Below are positions 19,533-27,585 of a stretch of 64,000 nucleotides of DNA, piece after piece (within the stretch, counting starts at the first letter, position 1; the number at the start of each line of letters is the position of its first letter). Location of the stretch: positions 186,001 to 250,000 of the forward strand of contig NZ_JTEO01000004.1 of the NCBI RefSeq assembly GCF_024500045.1, given 5' to 3'. The position numbers were made by a program, and so were the translations under genes. The notes beneath the pieces were generated by a model. That model saw only the letters and a program-made list of their open reading frames with translations, searched no databases and was not told where the DNA came from. The DNA is from Methanolobus chelungpuianus. Lineage in GTDB: Archaea > Halobacteriota > Methanosarcinia > Methanosarcinales > Methanosarcinaceae.

Positions 19533-21029
19533 TCATTCCTGCTCTTCAATGATCCTGTATATCTTTTCCATATCAAGGCAGCTTTCCACGACCCCGGCAA
19601 GCTCCTCGTAGGCCTCTTCCTCGGTCATGACGACTTCCGGCAGGTACTCGATGCCCTTCTTCTCTGTCAGATATATCATGAGGGCGCGCCTGACGTTTGC
19701 ATTCTCGAAGAGGCCGTGCAGATAGGTGCCCACAACTGTGCCTGTCCCGTCAATGCTGCCATCGTTGCCAAACACTGTGTTTGAGGTCTTCGTGGCGCCC
19801 ATGTGTATCTCGTATCCCCAGACCTCCTGTCCCTTTATGTGACTGAATATGGGGCCTCCGGCAACAACTTCCTTACGTACCTGCGTGGTCATCTTCTTGT
19901 ATTCCCCGAAGGCTGTTTCCGTATCCAGCAGGCCAAGGCCATCGTAGTCCGCTTCCACTCCGTTCTCCACTCCGGAGTCATGTATTGTTCTCCCAAGCAT
20001 CTGGTAGCCGCCACAGATACCGAATATAGGGACCTTGCCATAGAGACCCCTTATCTGTGCATCCATGCCGCTTTCCCTGAGATCGAGCAGGTCGCTGACT
20101 GTGTTCTTGGTGCCGGGTATTATTACGCAGTCCGGCTTGCCCAGATCCTCGTCGAGATTGACATAGCGCACGTGCGCGATCCTTTCCAGTGGCTCGAAAT
20201 CAGTGAAGTTTGATATCCTGGGCAGGCGGATGACCGCAATATCCACATCGTTGATGCTTTCCTTCTTTTCCTGCCCCTTTTTCTTCTTGCGTATGGCCAT
20301 GGAATCCTCGGAAGGTATCTTGAGGTTGTAATAGGGCAGCACTCCCAGCACGGGCACGCCTGTAAGCTCTTCAAGCTGCCGCAGGCCCGGCTCGAGTATG
20401 GCAGGGTCACCCCTGAACTTGTTGATAACGAATCCCCTGATCTGCTGGCTCACGTCCTTTGGCAGCAGGGCCTTGGTGCCGTAAAGACTGGCGAAGACGC
20501 CGCCGGATTCGATATCTCCAACAAGGATAATGGGTGCGCCGGTTATCCTGGCAGTACCCACATTGACGATGTCACGGTCATAAAGGTTGATCTCGGCAGC
20601 CCCGCCTGCGCCTTCCATGACTATGAGCTCGTATTCCGATTCAAGCCGTTCAAGCGCTCCCCTGAGGACGCCGTGCATTTCCTCAATGGAGTCGTAATAG
20701 TTGCCGGCAGATTTGTCGGCGTATGGCTCGCCCAGCACTATCACCTGCGATGTCCTGTCCCCTTTGGGTTTGAGGAGCACGGGGTTCATGTCGGCTGTAG
20801 GCTCGACACCTGCTGCCTTGGCCTGTATCGCCTGCGCGATGCCTATTTCCTTGCCGTCCTTTGTTATCCAGGAGTTCAGGCTCATGTTCTGGGCCTTGAA
20901 AGGCGCTACTTTGTATTTCCTGGAAAGGACTTTGCAAAGCCCTGTGACCATTATGCTCTTTCCGACATCTGATGCAGTACCAAGGACCAGTAGTTTCTTT
21001 GCTTTTTTGCCATCTGCCATTTGCAACAA
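19533..21029 (-). CDS. cbiP: Cobyric acid synthase
   Basis: 498 residues. The N-terminal dethiobiotin-synthetase-like ATPase has L-G-T-A-S-D-V-G-K-S, and the typical F-K-A-Q-N-M-S-L-N segment follows. The C-terminal glutamine amidotransferase has the nucleophile in F-G-I-C-G-G-Y-Q-M-L-G and the catalytic histidine in T-Y-L-H-G-L-F. It amidates side chains b, d, e and g of adenosylcobyrinic diamide. A second ATG three codons in (21020) is an equally possible start. It is transcribed away from cbiT and shares the 130-nt intergenic region that carries the tandem repeats. Confidence 0.95.
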   Translation of the reverse strand: MLQMADGKKAKKLLVLGTASDVGKSIMVTGLCKVLSRKYKVAPFKAQNMSLNSWITKDGKEIGIAQAIQAKAAGVEPTADMNPVLLKPKGDRTSQVIVLGEPYADKSAGNYYDSIEEMHGVLRGALERLESEYELIVMEGAGGAAEINLYDRDIVNVGTARITGAPIILVGDIESGGVFASLYGTKALLPKDVSQQIRGFVINKFRGDPAILEPGLRQLEELTGVPVLGVLPYYNLKIPSEDSMAIRKKKKGQEKKESINDVDIAVIRLPRISNFTDFEPLERIAHVRYVNLDEDLGKPDCVIIPGTKNTVSDLLDLRESGMDAQIRGLYGKVPIFGICGGYQMLGRTIHDSGVENGVEADYDGLGLLDTETAFGEYKKMTTQVRKEVVAGGPIFSHIKGQEVWGYEIHMGATKTSNTVFGNDGSIDGTGTVVGTYLHGLFENANVRRALMIYLTEKKGIEYLPEVVMTEEEAYEELAGVVESCLDMEKIYRIIEEQE

Positions 21030-21105
21030 CCCTTCGAGTGGACTTTAGGTTAATTTGAATCTTGTAATAGTCCAACAGTTTTATGAGGGACAACTTATAT
21101 CTACT

Positions 21106-21149
21106 TAACTCCAGTTAATCTTAGTAATAACTCCAGTTTATCTTAGTTA
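21106..21149. repeat. Two tandem 22-bp repeats upstream of cbiT
   Basis: Unit 1 (21106-21127) and unit 2 (21128-21149) are adjacent, 22 bp each, and match at 20 of 22 positions; both contain TAACTCCAGTT or TAACTCCAGTTT and ATCTTAGT. The first also contains the inverted repeat TTAACT-cc-AGTTAA. The array ends 9 nt before the cbiT ATG, leaving room only for the GGTGG ribosome site, and lies in the divergent cbiP/cbiT region. A 22-bp period puts both units on the same helix face, as expected for cooperative regulator binding. Confidence 0.75.
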
Positions 21150-21158
21150 AGGTGGAAC

Positions 21159-21713
21159 ATGACTGAACTTTTGCATGTAAGTGGCGGACCTACAAAACCC
21201 GAGATAATTGCAATATCCCTATCTAAACTTGATTTAAGAAATGGGGACAGTTTTTTCGATATCGGCTGCGGTACAGGGGCTGTATCTATCGAAGCTAATA
21301 AAATTGCGCGTGATCTGAAGATACATGCCATCGATGCCAGGGAAGAGGCAATAGAGGTTGCAAGGAAGAATTTCAGTTCTTTTAATGTGGGCAACGTGAC
21401 CCTGTACTCAGGCGAGTCTTCGGATATCCTGAGCATGCAGCCTGTCGGAAGCATTGGCTGTGCATTCATAGGCGGCACCAAGAATATTTCCAGGGTGCTT
21501 GAGGTGCTTGCAGAGAAGAAGGCCCGAAGCATCGTGGTGAATGCTGTAAGGATAGAAACAGTCGTAAATGTAATAAACAAGTTAAAAGAACTTGGCTTAT
21601 TCGATGAGGTACTGCACGTTATAGTTTCGCGTGGTGCTCCCCTGACCGGCGAGACAATGTTCAAGCCTGAGAACCCTGTTTATATCGTTGTAGGCAGGTC
21701 AGGCACAAACTGA
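21159..21713 (+). CDS. cbiT: Cobalt-precorrin-6B C15-methyltransferase (decarboxylating)
   Basis: 184 residues with a Rossmann SAM-binding fold: F-D-I-G-C-G-T-G near residues 33-40 and V-S-I-E-A-N following. Homologous to CbiT, which methylates C15 and decarboxylates the C12 side chain of cobalt-precorrin-6B (precorrin-8W route). The start has GGTGG 4-8 nt upstream. It is the first plus-strand gene of the cbi cluster and is directly preceded by the 22-bp tandem repeats. A 105-nt gap follows before cbiL, so cbiL may have its own promoter. Confidence 0.93.
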   Translation: MTELLHVSGGPTKPEIIAISLSKLDLRNGDSFFDIGCGTGAVSIEANKIARDLKIHAIDAREEAIEVARKNFSSFNVGNVTLYSGESSDILSMQPVGSIGCAFIGGTKNISRVLEVLAEKKARSIVVNAVRIETVVNVINKLKELGLFDEVLHVIVSRGAPLTGETMFKPENPVYIVVGRSGTN

Positions 21714-21818
21714 CAGGGCGGTTATTAGCGGTAATCATTATCGTAATTATAGTTAACTTACAATCAACTTATGGTAAAGCTATGATAAGCGCAATATTAA
21801 GCGTATGGTGATCTAAAA

Positions 21819-22430
21819 ATGCTTGTTGGAGTAGGACTTGGACCCGGTGACCCGGAACTTCTGACATTGAAAGCTGTCGAAACCCTGAAAAAGAGCTACA
21901 AGGTCTATGTTCCCGGCCGCCTTGCAGCGGAACTGGTAGCGCCTTATGCGGAAGCCGAAATACTGGACTTCCCCATGCTGACCGATTATAATGTGCTCAA
22001 TGCGGTCTGGAAGAAGAATGCGGAAATGATAGCAGAAGAATCCAGGGATAAGCTTGTTTCCTTCGGTCTTATCGGTGACCCAAACTTCTTCTCAACATTC
22101 ACTCATCTCAAGCGTGTGATGAACAGGCTCTATCCTGACGTGGAGACCTCGACCATTCCGGGTATAAGTTCCATCACCTCCTTCGCCGCACAGACAGGCG
22201 CAGAGGTGGATGCATCCTTTGAAGTAAGCGATGGCTCCGACAGCAAGTACCGCATAAGGCTCAAAGCCAGCAGGCCTCTTGAGATCATGGACTCCTACAA
22301 GAAAGAAGGTTTCAGCAAGTTCATATTTGCAGAGAGGCTCTTCAGCCCGGAAGAAGTGATAATAAAGGAACAGGATAAGTTCCCCGAGAAGGGTAACTAT
22401 TTCAGTATCATCTTCGCGGAAAAGGAGTGA
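21819..22430 (+). CDS. cbiL: Cobalt-precorrin-2 C20-methyltransferase
   Basis: 203 residues of the tetrapyrrole methylase family. The N-terminal G-L-G-P-G-D-P-E-L-L-T loop that binds SAM is present, and I-P-G-I-S-S-I-T near residue 112 is the second family motif. At 203 residues it is a little shorter than bacterial CbiL/CobI, which is common in archaea. GGTGATC precedes the ATG. An AGTTAACT palindrome at 21751-21758, in the gap after cbiT, contains the TTAACT half-site found in the cbiT repeats. The stop overlaps an upstream GTG of the next frame. Confidence 0.9.
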   Translation: MLVGVGLGPGDPELLTLKAVETLKKSYKVYVPGRLAAELVAPYAEAEILDFPMLTDYNVLNAVWKKNAEMIAEESRDKLVSFGLIGDPNFFSTFTHLKRVMNRLYPDVETSTIPGISSITSFAAQTGAEVDASFEVSDGSDSKYRIRLKASRPLEIMDSYKKEGFSKFIFAERLFSPEEVIIKEQDKFPEKGNYFSIIFAEKE

Positions 22431-22447
22431 CTCGGAGGGGTATCATA

Positions 22448-23182
22448 ATGACAAACAATAAAGTATACTTTGTAGGCTCCGGACCGGGCAATGAGAAGTA
22501 CATAACCGTTGCGGGCCGTGAACTGCTGGAGGAGGCGGACCTGGTCATCTACGCAGGGTCCCTTGTGAATCCCAAGGTGCTTGACTACTCCAGAGGGGAA
22601 AAGATAGACAGTTATGGCCTGACCCTGGATGAGACCAACAAACTTATCCTTGACAACCTCAGGGCCGGCAAGAAGGTAGTAAGGCTGCACAGCGGCGATC
22701 CATCTCTCTATGGCTCCATCGTGGAGCAGATGGAGGAACTGAAGAATGCAGGCGTGGAGATAGAGATAATTCCGGGCGTATCCTCGGTTTTCGCTACGGC
22801 TGCCGCTCTCCAGACTCAGCTGACACTGAATAATGTATCCGAGACGCTCATAATCACCCGTCCTGCAGGGCAGACCCTGGAAAAGGACCAGATCAGGGAG
22901 CTCTCCAGGCATAACGCCACCATGGCCGTTTTCCTGGGAACCCAGAAGATAGAGGAGATCATGGAAAAGGTCGAGTACCCGCCGGAGACCCCGGTGGCAG
23001 TGGTCTTCCACGCGTCATGGCCTGACCAGAAGATTATCAAGGGCACAGTGGCCGATATTGCAGGCAAGGTCAAGGAAGCAGGCATCAAGCGCTCGGCCAT
23101 GATACTTATCGGCGGAGTCGTGGACCCTGTGAACTACGGGAGGTCTTACCTATACGGAGTGGCACAAGAACCGCTGTCATAA
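22448..23182 (+). CDS. cbiF: Cobalt-precorrin-4 C11-methyltransferase
   Basis: 244 residues of the tetrapyrrole methylase family. Motifs V-G-S-G-P-G-N, the Y-A-G-S-L-V segment, H-S-G-D-P-S-L-Y-G-S and I-P-G-V-S-S-V-F are the CbiF/CobM set. The frame has a GTG at 22427, but the ATG at 22448 has a strong CGGAGGGG upstream and gives the normal N-terminus. The C-terminus contains R-S-Y-L-Y-G, resembling the S-x-L-Y end of the family. The last 31 nt overlap the proposed start of cbiG in another frame, which restricts both genes. Confidence 0.93.
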   Translation: MTNNKVYFVGSGPGNEKYITVAGRELLEEADLVIYAGSLVNPKVLDYSRGEKIDSYGLTLDETNKLILDNLRAGKKVVRLHSGDPSLYGSIVEQMEELKNAGVEIEIIPGVSSVFATAAALQTQLTLNNVSETLIITRPAGQTLEKDQIRELSRHNATMAVFLGTQKIEEIMEKVEYPPETPVAVVFHASWPDQKIIKGTVADIAGKVKEAGIKRSAMILIGGVVDPVNYGRSYLYGVAQEPLS

Positions 23183-23691
23183 CCTTCGAGCGCAATCTCG
23201 GGGTAGCACAGCGCCTTGGCAGGCACCTGGAAGCCGATGTCCTGATTTATGACAAGGACGTCTTCAGGAGGGCATTCGAGGAGTACGGTTCCATCGTGGC
23301 GGTCTTTGCTACCGGGATAGTGGTGCGTGATATAGCACCGCTAATCCAGGACAAATGGAAGGACCCGGCTGTAGTGGTGGTGGATTCGAATATGAACTTC
23401 GCCATTTCCCTGCTGGGAGGCCATCACGGCGGTAACGAGCTGGTCCGGAAGATCTCCGAGATAGGGCCCGTGCCTGTCATCACCACGGCCACGGAAGTGC
23501 ACAACCGCAATTCCGTGGAAGGTATTGCCAAGTCCCTTGGCTGTGATATCGTCAACAGGCCTTCCACCGTGCAGGTCAATTGTGCCCTGCTCGAGCAGGA
23601 TGTGGAAGTCCTTGAGATAAAAGGGCCGAAGATCGTTATTGTAGGTGACGACGTGTCCGTCCTGAAGAAAGAAAAGGCAGAGAACTCATGA
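23152..23691 (+). CDS. cbiG: Cobalamin biosynthesis protein CbiG, N-terminal/central part, probable AUA start
   Basis: About 179 residues of the CbiG (cobalt-precorrin-5A hydrolase) N-terminal domain, with F-A-T-G-I-V-V-R-D, G-G-H-H-G-G-N-E and T-A-T-E. The conserved part begins at codon 23173, well before the first GTG at 23296. The frame is open back to a stop at 23023-23025, yet it contains no ATG, GTG or TTG before 23296. An ATA at 23152 has a strong GGGAGGT at 23138-23144, 7 nt upstream, which is ideal spacing. I therefore place the start there. A GTG start at 23296 would delete the N-terminal conserved strand-helix region. A sequencing error or a frameshift from cbiF is the alternative. 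Confidence 0.75.
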   Translation: MRSGTRTAVITFERNLGVAQRLGRHLEADVLIYDKDVFRRAFEEYGSIVAVFATGIVVRDIAPLIQDKWKDPAVVVVDSNMNFAISLLGGHHGGNELVRKISEIGPVPVITTATEVHNRNSVEGIAKSLGCDIVNRPSTVQVNCALLEQDVEVLEIKGPKIVIVGDDVSVLKKEKAENS

Positions 23692-24041
23692 TAATCGGCA
23701 TCGGAGCGCGCAGGGGAGTCAGCAGTCAGGAGGCAGTGGATGCCATCAGGAATGCTCTGGCAGAACTTGGCAGGGATATCTCCGAGGTGCAGGTGCTTGC
23801 ATCCGCAAAATTAAAAGAGGACGAAGAGGGCCTGCATGAGGCAGCAAGCGTCCTTGGACTTGAACTGAGGTTCATAGATCACGATGAATTGAACAGATAT
23901 GATGCGCCGTCTGCTTCCCAGGCAAAACGCTTCGGGCTTACAGGTGTGGCAGAACCGGCTGCACTGGCGCTATCGGAAAAAAAAGAACTGATATTAAGGA
24001 AGAAGGTTTATGGTAGGGTCACAATCGCAATCGCAGAGTGA
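23688..24041 (+). CDS. cbiG: CbiG C-terminal domain protein (CobE-like)
   Basis: 117 residues starting with an ATG that overlaps the previous stop (ATGA). The sequence opens with I-I-G-I-G-A-R-R-G-V and has A-S-A-x-L-K-x-D-E-E-G and a late G-L-T-G-V-A-E-P-A-A, the pattern of the C-terminal CbiG/CobE domain. In most bacteria this is fused to the domain encoded just upstream; here they are two genes joined by a 4-nt overlap. The pair should assemble to hydrolyse the delta-lactone of cobalt-precorrin-5A and release acetaldehyde. The C-terminus overlaps cbiH by 32 nt. Confidence 0.88.
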   Translation: MIIGIGARRGVSSQEAVDAIRNALAELGRDISEVQVLASAKLKEDEEGLHEAASVLGLELRFIDHDELNRYDAPSASQAKRFGLTGVAEPAALALSEKKELILRKKVYGRVTIAIAE

Positions 24042-24813
24042 AGCGTCCGGGAAAGGAAGGCTGTACGTCATAGGTATAGGCCCGGGTTCCGTGGAACAGC
24101 TTACGGTAAAGGCAAGAGAGGTCATAATCAACTCCGATTATGTTGTCGGTAACGGCACTTACCTTGATCAGATGGCAAGCCTGCTGGACAAGCAGAACAT
24201 AGTGCGCAGTGCAATGGGCAAGGAAGTCGACCGCGCACGCAAGGCAGTGGAGCTTGCACAGAACAACGTTGTTTCCATGATAAGCGGCGGGGATGCCAAT
24301 ATATACGGCATGGCCGGTCTTGTGCTTGAGGTTGCAGAGCACGCCAACCTCAACGTTGAGATCGAGGTGCTGCCGGGAGTAACAGCCATCACTGCAGCAG
24401 CCAGTGTGCTGGGTGCGCCCATTGTCAATGATTTCTGCACGGTTAGCCTCAGCGACCTGCTGACCCCTTGGGAGGTCATCGAGAAAAGGCTTGATGCTGC
24501 AGCATCCGCAGACTTCGTAATGTCCCTCTACAACCCGAAAAGCCGCCAGCGCAACTCTAATTTCTCAAGGGCTATCGAGATAATCAGGCGCCATAAGGAG
24601 GACTCCGTCCCTGTGGGCCTTGTAAAGAACGCCCTCAGGGACCAGGACCAGGACTACATTGTCACAACACTTGGCGAGGTCCTCAATTATAATGACTGGG
24701 TGGACATGAGCACCACCATCCTTATCAGCACGAACGATTCCCGCATATGGGACACGCCTTATGGCAAACGCATAATCACTCCAAGGGGGTATCACAGGAA
24801 ATATGACTACTGA
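24010..24813 (+). CDS. cbiH: Cobalt-precorrin-3B C17-methyltransferase
   Basis: 267 residues. A hydrophilic Ser/Gln-rich extension of about 15 residues precedes the methylase core, which has V-I-G-I-G-P-G-S, V-V-G-N-G-T-Y, S-G-G-D-A-N-I-Y-G-M and L-P-G-V-T-A, the CbiH/CobJ set. It methylates C17 and contracts the ring. The start lies within the end of the upstream gene (32-nt overlap), with the tandem Gln-Ser codons covering the overlap. The stop overlaps cbiC by 11 nt. Confidence 0.93.
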   Translation: MVGSQSQSQSEASGKGRLYVIGIGPGSVEQLTVKAREVIINSDYVVGNGTYLDQMASLLDKQNIVRSAMGKEVDRARKAVELAQNNVVSMISGGDANIYGMAGLVLEVAEHANLNVEIEVLPGVTAITAAASVLGAPIVNDFCTVSLSDLLTPWEVIEKRLDAAASADFVMSLYNPKSRQRNSNFSRAIEIIRRHKEDSVPVGLVKNALRDQDQDYIVTTLGEVLNYNDWVDMSTTILISTNDSRIWDTPYGKRIITPRGYHRKYDY

Positions 24814-25534
24814 ACCCAGAAAGACAGGTGCGGGTATCGAAGACCTTGTGGAGATGACCACTGAGATCGACCCGGAGCTAGTCGCCATCTGTAACGACCT
24901 TGGCTCACAGACCGATGAGGCAAAGGCAATTTACATGACCAGCCGTAACATCGCCCGCAAGCTTGTGGGTGATGAGACCGTTGAGGATCGCGTAAAACAG
25001 CGCTGTGTTACCTCAACCGGCGACCCGGCTGTTGCAGATATCATGCGCTTTGTCAACGATCCTGTCAAAGCAGGTGTGGAAGCCATCAAAAGAGGCGCTC
25101 CTATTCTTGTTGATATCAATATGGTCAAGGCAGGGATCACCAAAATGGGACACAAGTGTGAGATTATCTGCGTGCTCGATAAGGACGAGGATGCGGAACT
25201 TGCCCGCAAGTACGGTATTACCAGGACCGCAGCAGGTTTCCTGAAATGCAGGGACATGCTCGAAGGATCTATCGTCGCTATCGGCAATGCACCATCTGCC
25301 GCCTTTGCTGTATGCAGGATGATCGAGAGTGGCATCAGGCCCGCTATCATCGTGGGCACGCCTGTGGGTTTTGTCAATGCGGCAGAATCCAAGGAAGCTG
25401 TCCGGAGCATGGATGTTCCTTCAATCACATGTGTCGGGACACGTGGCGGAACTCCAATGGCAGTTGCCTGTGTCAACGAACTTGTTGCAATAGCAAATGA
25501 AAGCAAATGTAAGTGCAAGTGTGCGACAGAATAA
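24803..25534 (+). CDS. cbiC: Cobalt-precorrin-8 methylmutase
   Basis: 243 residues. R-C-V-T-S-T-G-D-P, the I-L-V-D-I-N-M-V-K-A-G-I segment with the substrate-binding region, A-I-G-N-A-P-S-A, and T-P-V-G-F-V-N-A-A-E-S-K-E-A are the CbiC/CobH signatures. It moves the C11 methyl to C12 to give cobyrinate. The short tail contains a lysine/cysteine run (C-K-C-K-C) that is not part of the core and might bind a metal. It is the last cbi gene in this run; T-rich DNA from about 25547 to 25560 follows. Confidence 0.93.
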   Translation: MTTEPRKTGAGIEDLVEMTTEIDPELVAICNDLGSQTDEAKAIYMTSRNIARKLVGDETVEDRVKQRCVTSTGDPAVADIMRFVNDPVKAGVEAIKRGAPILVDINMVKAGITKMGHKCEIICVLDKDEDAELARKYGITRTAAGFLKCRDMLEGSIVAIGNAPSAAFAVCRMIESGIRPAIIVGTPVGFVNAAESKEAVRSMDVPSITCVGTRGGTPMAVACVNELVAIANESKCKCKCATE

Positions 25535-25577
25535 GGCACACTGCTTCTTTTCTCTTTTTGCCTTGAGATCCTTTCTT

Positions 25578-26234
25578 TCATACATAGAGAGCTGCAGTAT
25601 TGGTATACACCATCCAGGAACCTGCAACAATAAGTAGTGCCCCTGCAGCCTTTTTAATAAAGGCGTCATACCTGGCTATCCTGCCGAGCCTTGCAGAAGA
25701 TATGTTTGCTGAATACGCTATGACCAGCATGGGGATCGCAAAGCCCATGGAGTAGATGAACAACATTGACGCACCGTAGGCCATCTCTCCTTCGAGGGCA
25801 ACGGCAGCAAGTATTGATCCAAGGATGGGCCCTACACAGGGTATCCAGACAACCCCCAGTGAAGTGCCAAGGAGCAAGCCCCCGAACATACTGCCTTTCT
25901 GTATATGTATATCACGGGTGTAAGGTGCCAGGATGCTCAATACGTCCATATCCCGAAGCATGGATATGCCGAATGCCACTATCAGCAGTCCTGCAAGTAT
26001 CCTTAAGGTACCGATATGGGAGAACAATGCTGCTCCAAAGACTGAGGCCATGATGCCCATGAGGGTGAATGACATGCTAAGGCCCAGTACGATGAAAAGT
26101 GGCCGCAGCTTACCTTCCCCGGTTGAATATGCCAGGATGACCGGAAGCAGCGGCAGAACGCAGGGTGAGAGCACACTTACAACACCTGCGAAAAAGGAAG
26201 CTATCGGTCCCAGTGTGAGAGTATCAAGAAACAT
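25578..26234 (-). CDS. CcdA-type membrane electron-transfer protein
   Basis: 218 residues with six likely membrane segments. The first contains S-P-C-V-L-P-L-L-P and a later one contains I-P-C-V-G-P-I-L-G, the paired membrane cysteines of the CcdA/DsbD-beta family that carry reducing equivalents outward. The gene is 9 nt downstream of a thioredoxin-like lipoprotein, so the two form a cytoplasm-to-exterior thiol relay. The recipient protein is unknown. A second CcdA module, fused to a thioredoxin fold, lies at 57.7 kb. Confidence 0.9.
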   Translation of the reverse strand: MFLDTLTLGPIASFFAGVVSVLSPCVLPLLPVILAYSTGEGKLRPLFIVLGLSMSFTLMGIMASVFGAALFSHIGTLRILAGLLIVAFGISMLRDMDVLSILAPYTRDIHIQKGSMFGGLLLGTSLGVVWIPCVGPILGSILAAVALEGEMAYGASMLFIYSMGFAIPMLVIAYSANISSARLGRIARYDAFIKKAAGALLIVAGSWMVYTNTAALYV

Positions 26235-26243
26235 AATTCTGTT

Positions 26244-26750
26244 TCAGGGACTTGTTCCGCTGCGCTCTGTCAGGCCATAGTCAAGCGTCTGCGTAAGCAC
26301 TGCCTTTCTGGTAAGCCCTATAAATCTCGCCTCTTCCCTGTTCGTGGTCGCCTGACCATCGGATCTCATGTACACGTACTGCTGATCCTCGATGCCGGTT
26401 ATGACGAACGAGTCCGGTACGTAGCTCACGCTGAATCCCAGAACCCCTACCTTTTTTGTGTCAATGTACATCACGCTGGCCCGGCCCTTATACTCTGCAG
26501 CGATCTCTTCCATAATAGGTTTCTGGGCTCTGCATGCAGGGCATCCGTCATAGCCTATCTCGACAAGCACAGGCCCGTCCTCAAGAGCCCGGTTTATATC
26601 GCGCAGGCTGGTTACGGTTAGCATGCTCTCGTTATTCCCGGATGATGTGTTGGTGACACTTCCTTCATTTCCTATGCACCCGCCGGCAGCCAGCACCAGG
26701 GCAGTAAGAATGAGGAGGTGCAGGGTCATTTTATGCATGTTGTTCCCCAT
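26244..26750 (-). CDS. Thioredoxin-fold lipoprotein
   Basis: 168 residues. The N-terminus is basic then hydrophobic and ends in a lipobox-like A-A-G-G-C25, followed by a Ser/Asn/Thr-rich spacer. The thioredoxin fold has C70-P-A-C73 and a cis-proline region Y-V-P-D. It should be anchored outside the membrane and exchange thiols with the neighbouring CcdA protein. An earlier or later ATG (codon 5 or 8) is possible, but the export signal is the same. Substrates may be cysteine proteins of the cell surface. The spacing (9 nt) supports one operon. Confidence 0.85.
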   Translation of the reverse strand: MGNNMHKMTLHLLILTALVLAAGGCIGNEGSVTNTSSGNNESMLTVTSLRDINRALEDGPVLVEIGYDGCPACRAQKPIMEEIAAEYKGRASVMYIDTKKVGVLGFSVSYVPDSFVITGIEDQQYVYMRSDGQATTNREEARFIGLTRKAVLTQTLDYGLTERSGTSP

Positions 26751-26840
26751 GATAACTAAATCCTTATTGACTTCCGGATAAATATCTCTTTGGATAGTAC
26801 ACAGCCGTTGCTTTTAATGGCAGGCCGGCTATGGTCCTGC

Positions 26841-27527
26841 TTAGGGTTCGGGCAGTACTTTCCACCTGCAGAGAATTCCTTCATCCATCCTCTCGGCGCC
26901 CAGCAGGTCGAGTTTCAGTATCTCCTTTTCGGGAAATCCGTCACCGTCCACAAAGGTGGGGGCTGTTCTGCCGCCTATAACAAGATTCCCTATGAACGTA
27001 TATATCTCATCAACCAGGCCAGCAGAAAGCATTCCCCAGTTGAGGGTAGCCCCTCCTTCGACCATGAGCCTCTTCATTCCCATTGCCTTCAGTTTCCCCA
27101 TCGCTGCAGCAAGGTCTACTTCATCATCGCCTGCGCAGACAACAGTCGCTTTCTCCCGAAGCTTTTCAATCCTGTCGGCAGGCGCGGATCTTGATACGAG
27201 TACTATCCGCATACCCTCGCCCTTGATGAGAATATCTGCGTCAAGGGGTGTCCTTGCCTTGCTGTCCACCACTATCCTGGCCGGGTTCTCCTCCAGTCCT
27301 GCCTGTTTGCGCTCGAGCTTTCTGCCCTGGGATTTGACAGTAAGGCTCGGGTCATCGGCCAGTACTGTCCCGATACCTACCATAATGGCATCCGATGAGG
27401 CACGAAGTGAATCCATCCTGTCAAAATCCTTCCTTCCGGATATCCTCACCTGTTTTCTCTCCTTGGTGGATATCTTCCCGTCAGCAGACATTGCCGAGTT
27501 GATGAATACAAAAGGTCTCTCCGTCAT
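26841..27527 (-). CDS. 2,5-diamino-6-ribosylamino-pyrimidinone 5'-phosphate reductase (RibD C-terminal domain family)
   Basis: 228 residues from the chosen ATG. Motifs are F-I-N-S-A-M-S-A-D-G-K-I-S, R-A-S-S-D-A-I-M-V-G-I-G-T-V, A-R-I-V-V-D-S-K-A-R-T-P and M-V-E-G-G-A-T-L-N-W, which are typical of the archaeal and fungal RIB7-type reductase. It reduces the ribosyl side chain in riboflavin and F420 precursor synthesis, using NAD(P)H. The frame is open further to 27602, but that would overlap the end of the CBS gene and adds 25 atypical residues, so 27527 (M-T-E-R-P-F-V) is preferred. Confidence 0.9.
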   Translation of the reverse strand: MTERPFVFINSAMSADGKISTKERKQVRISGRKDFDRMDSLRASSDAIMVGIGTVLADDPSLTVKSQGRKLERKQAGLEENPARIVVDSKARTPLDADILIKGEGMRIVLVSRSAPADRIEKLREKATVVCAGDDEVDLAAAMGKLKAMGMKRLMVEGGATLNWGMLSAGLVDEIYTFIGNLVIGGRTAPTFVDGDGFPEKEILKLDLLGAERMDEGILCRWKVLPEP

Positions 27528-27585
27528 GACCATATCCTGTACCGGAAAAAGAGTAAGTGCGGGCCTTCCGGCAGAAGGTCCGTTA

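Noticed and set aside
21714-21818. Possible cobalamin riboswitch before cbiL
   Set aside because: The gap has no B12-box-like sequence or long stems; it is A/T-rich promoter-like DNA.
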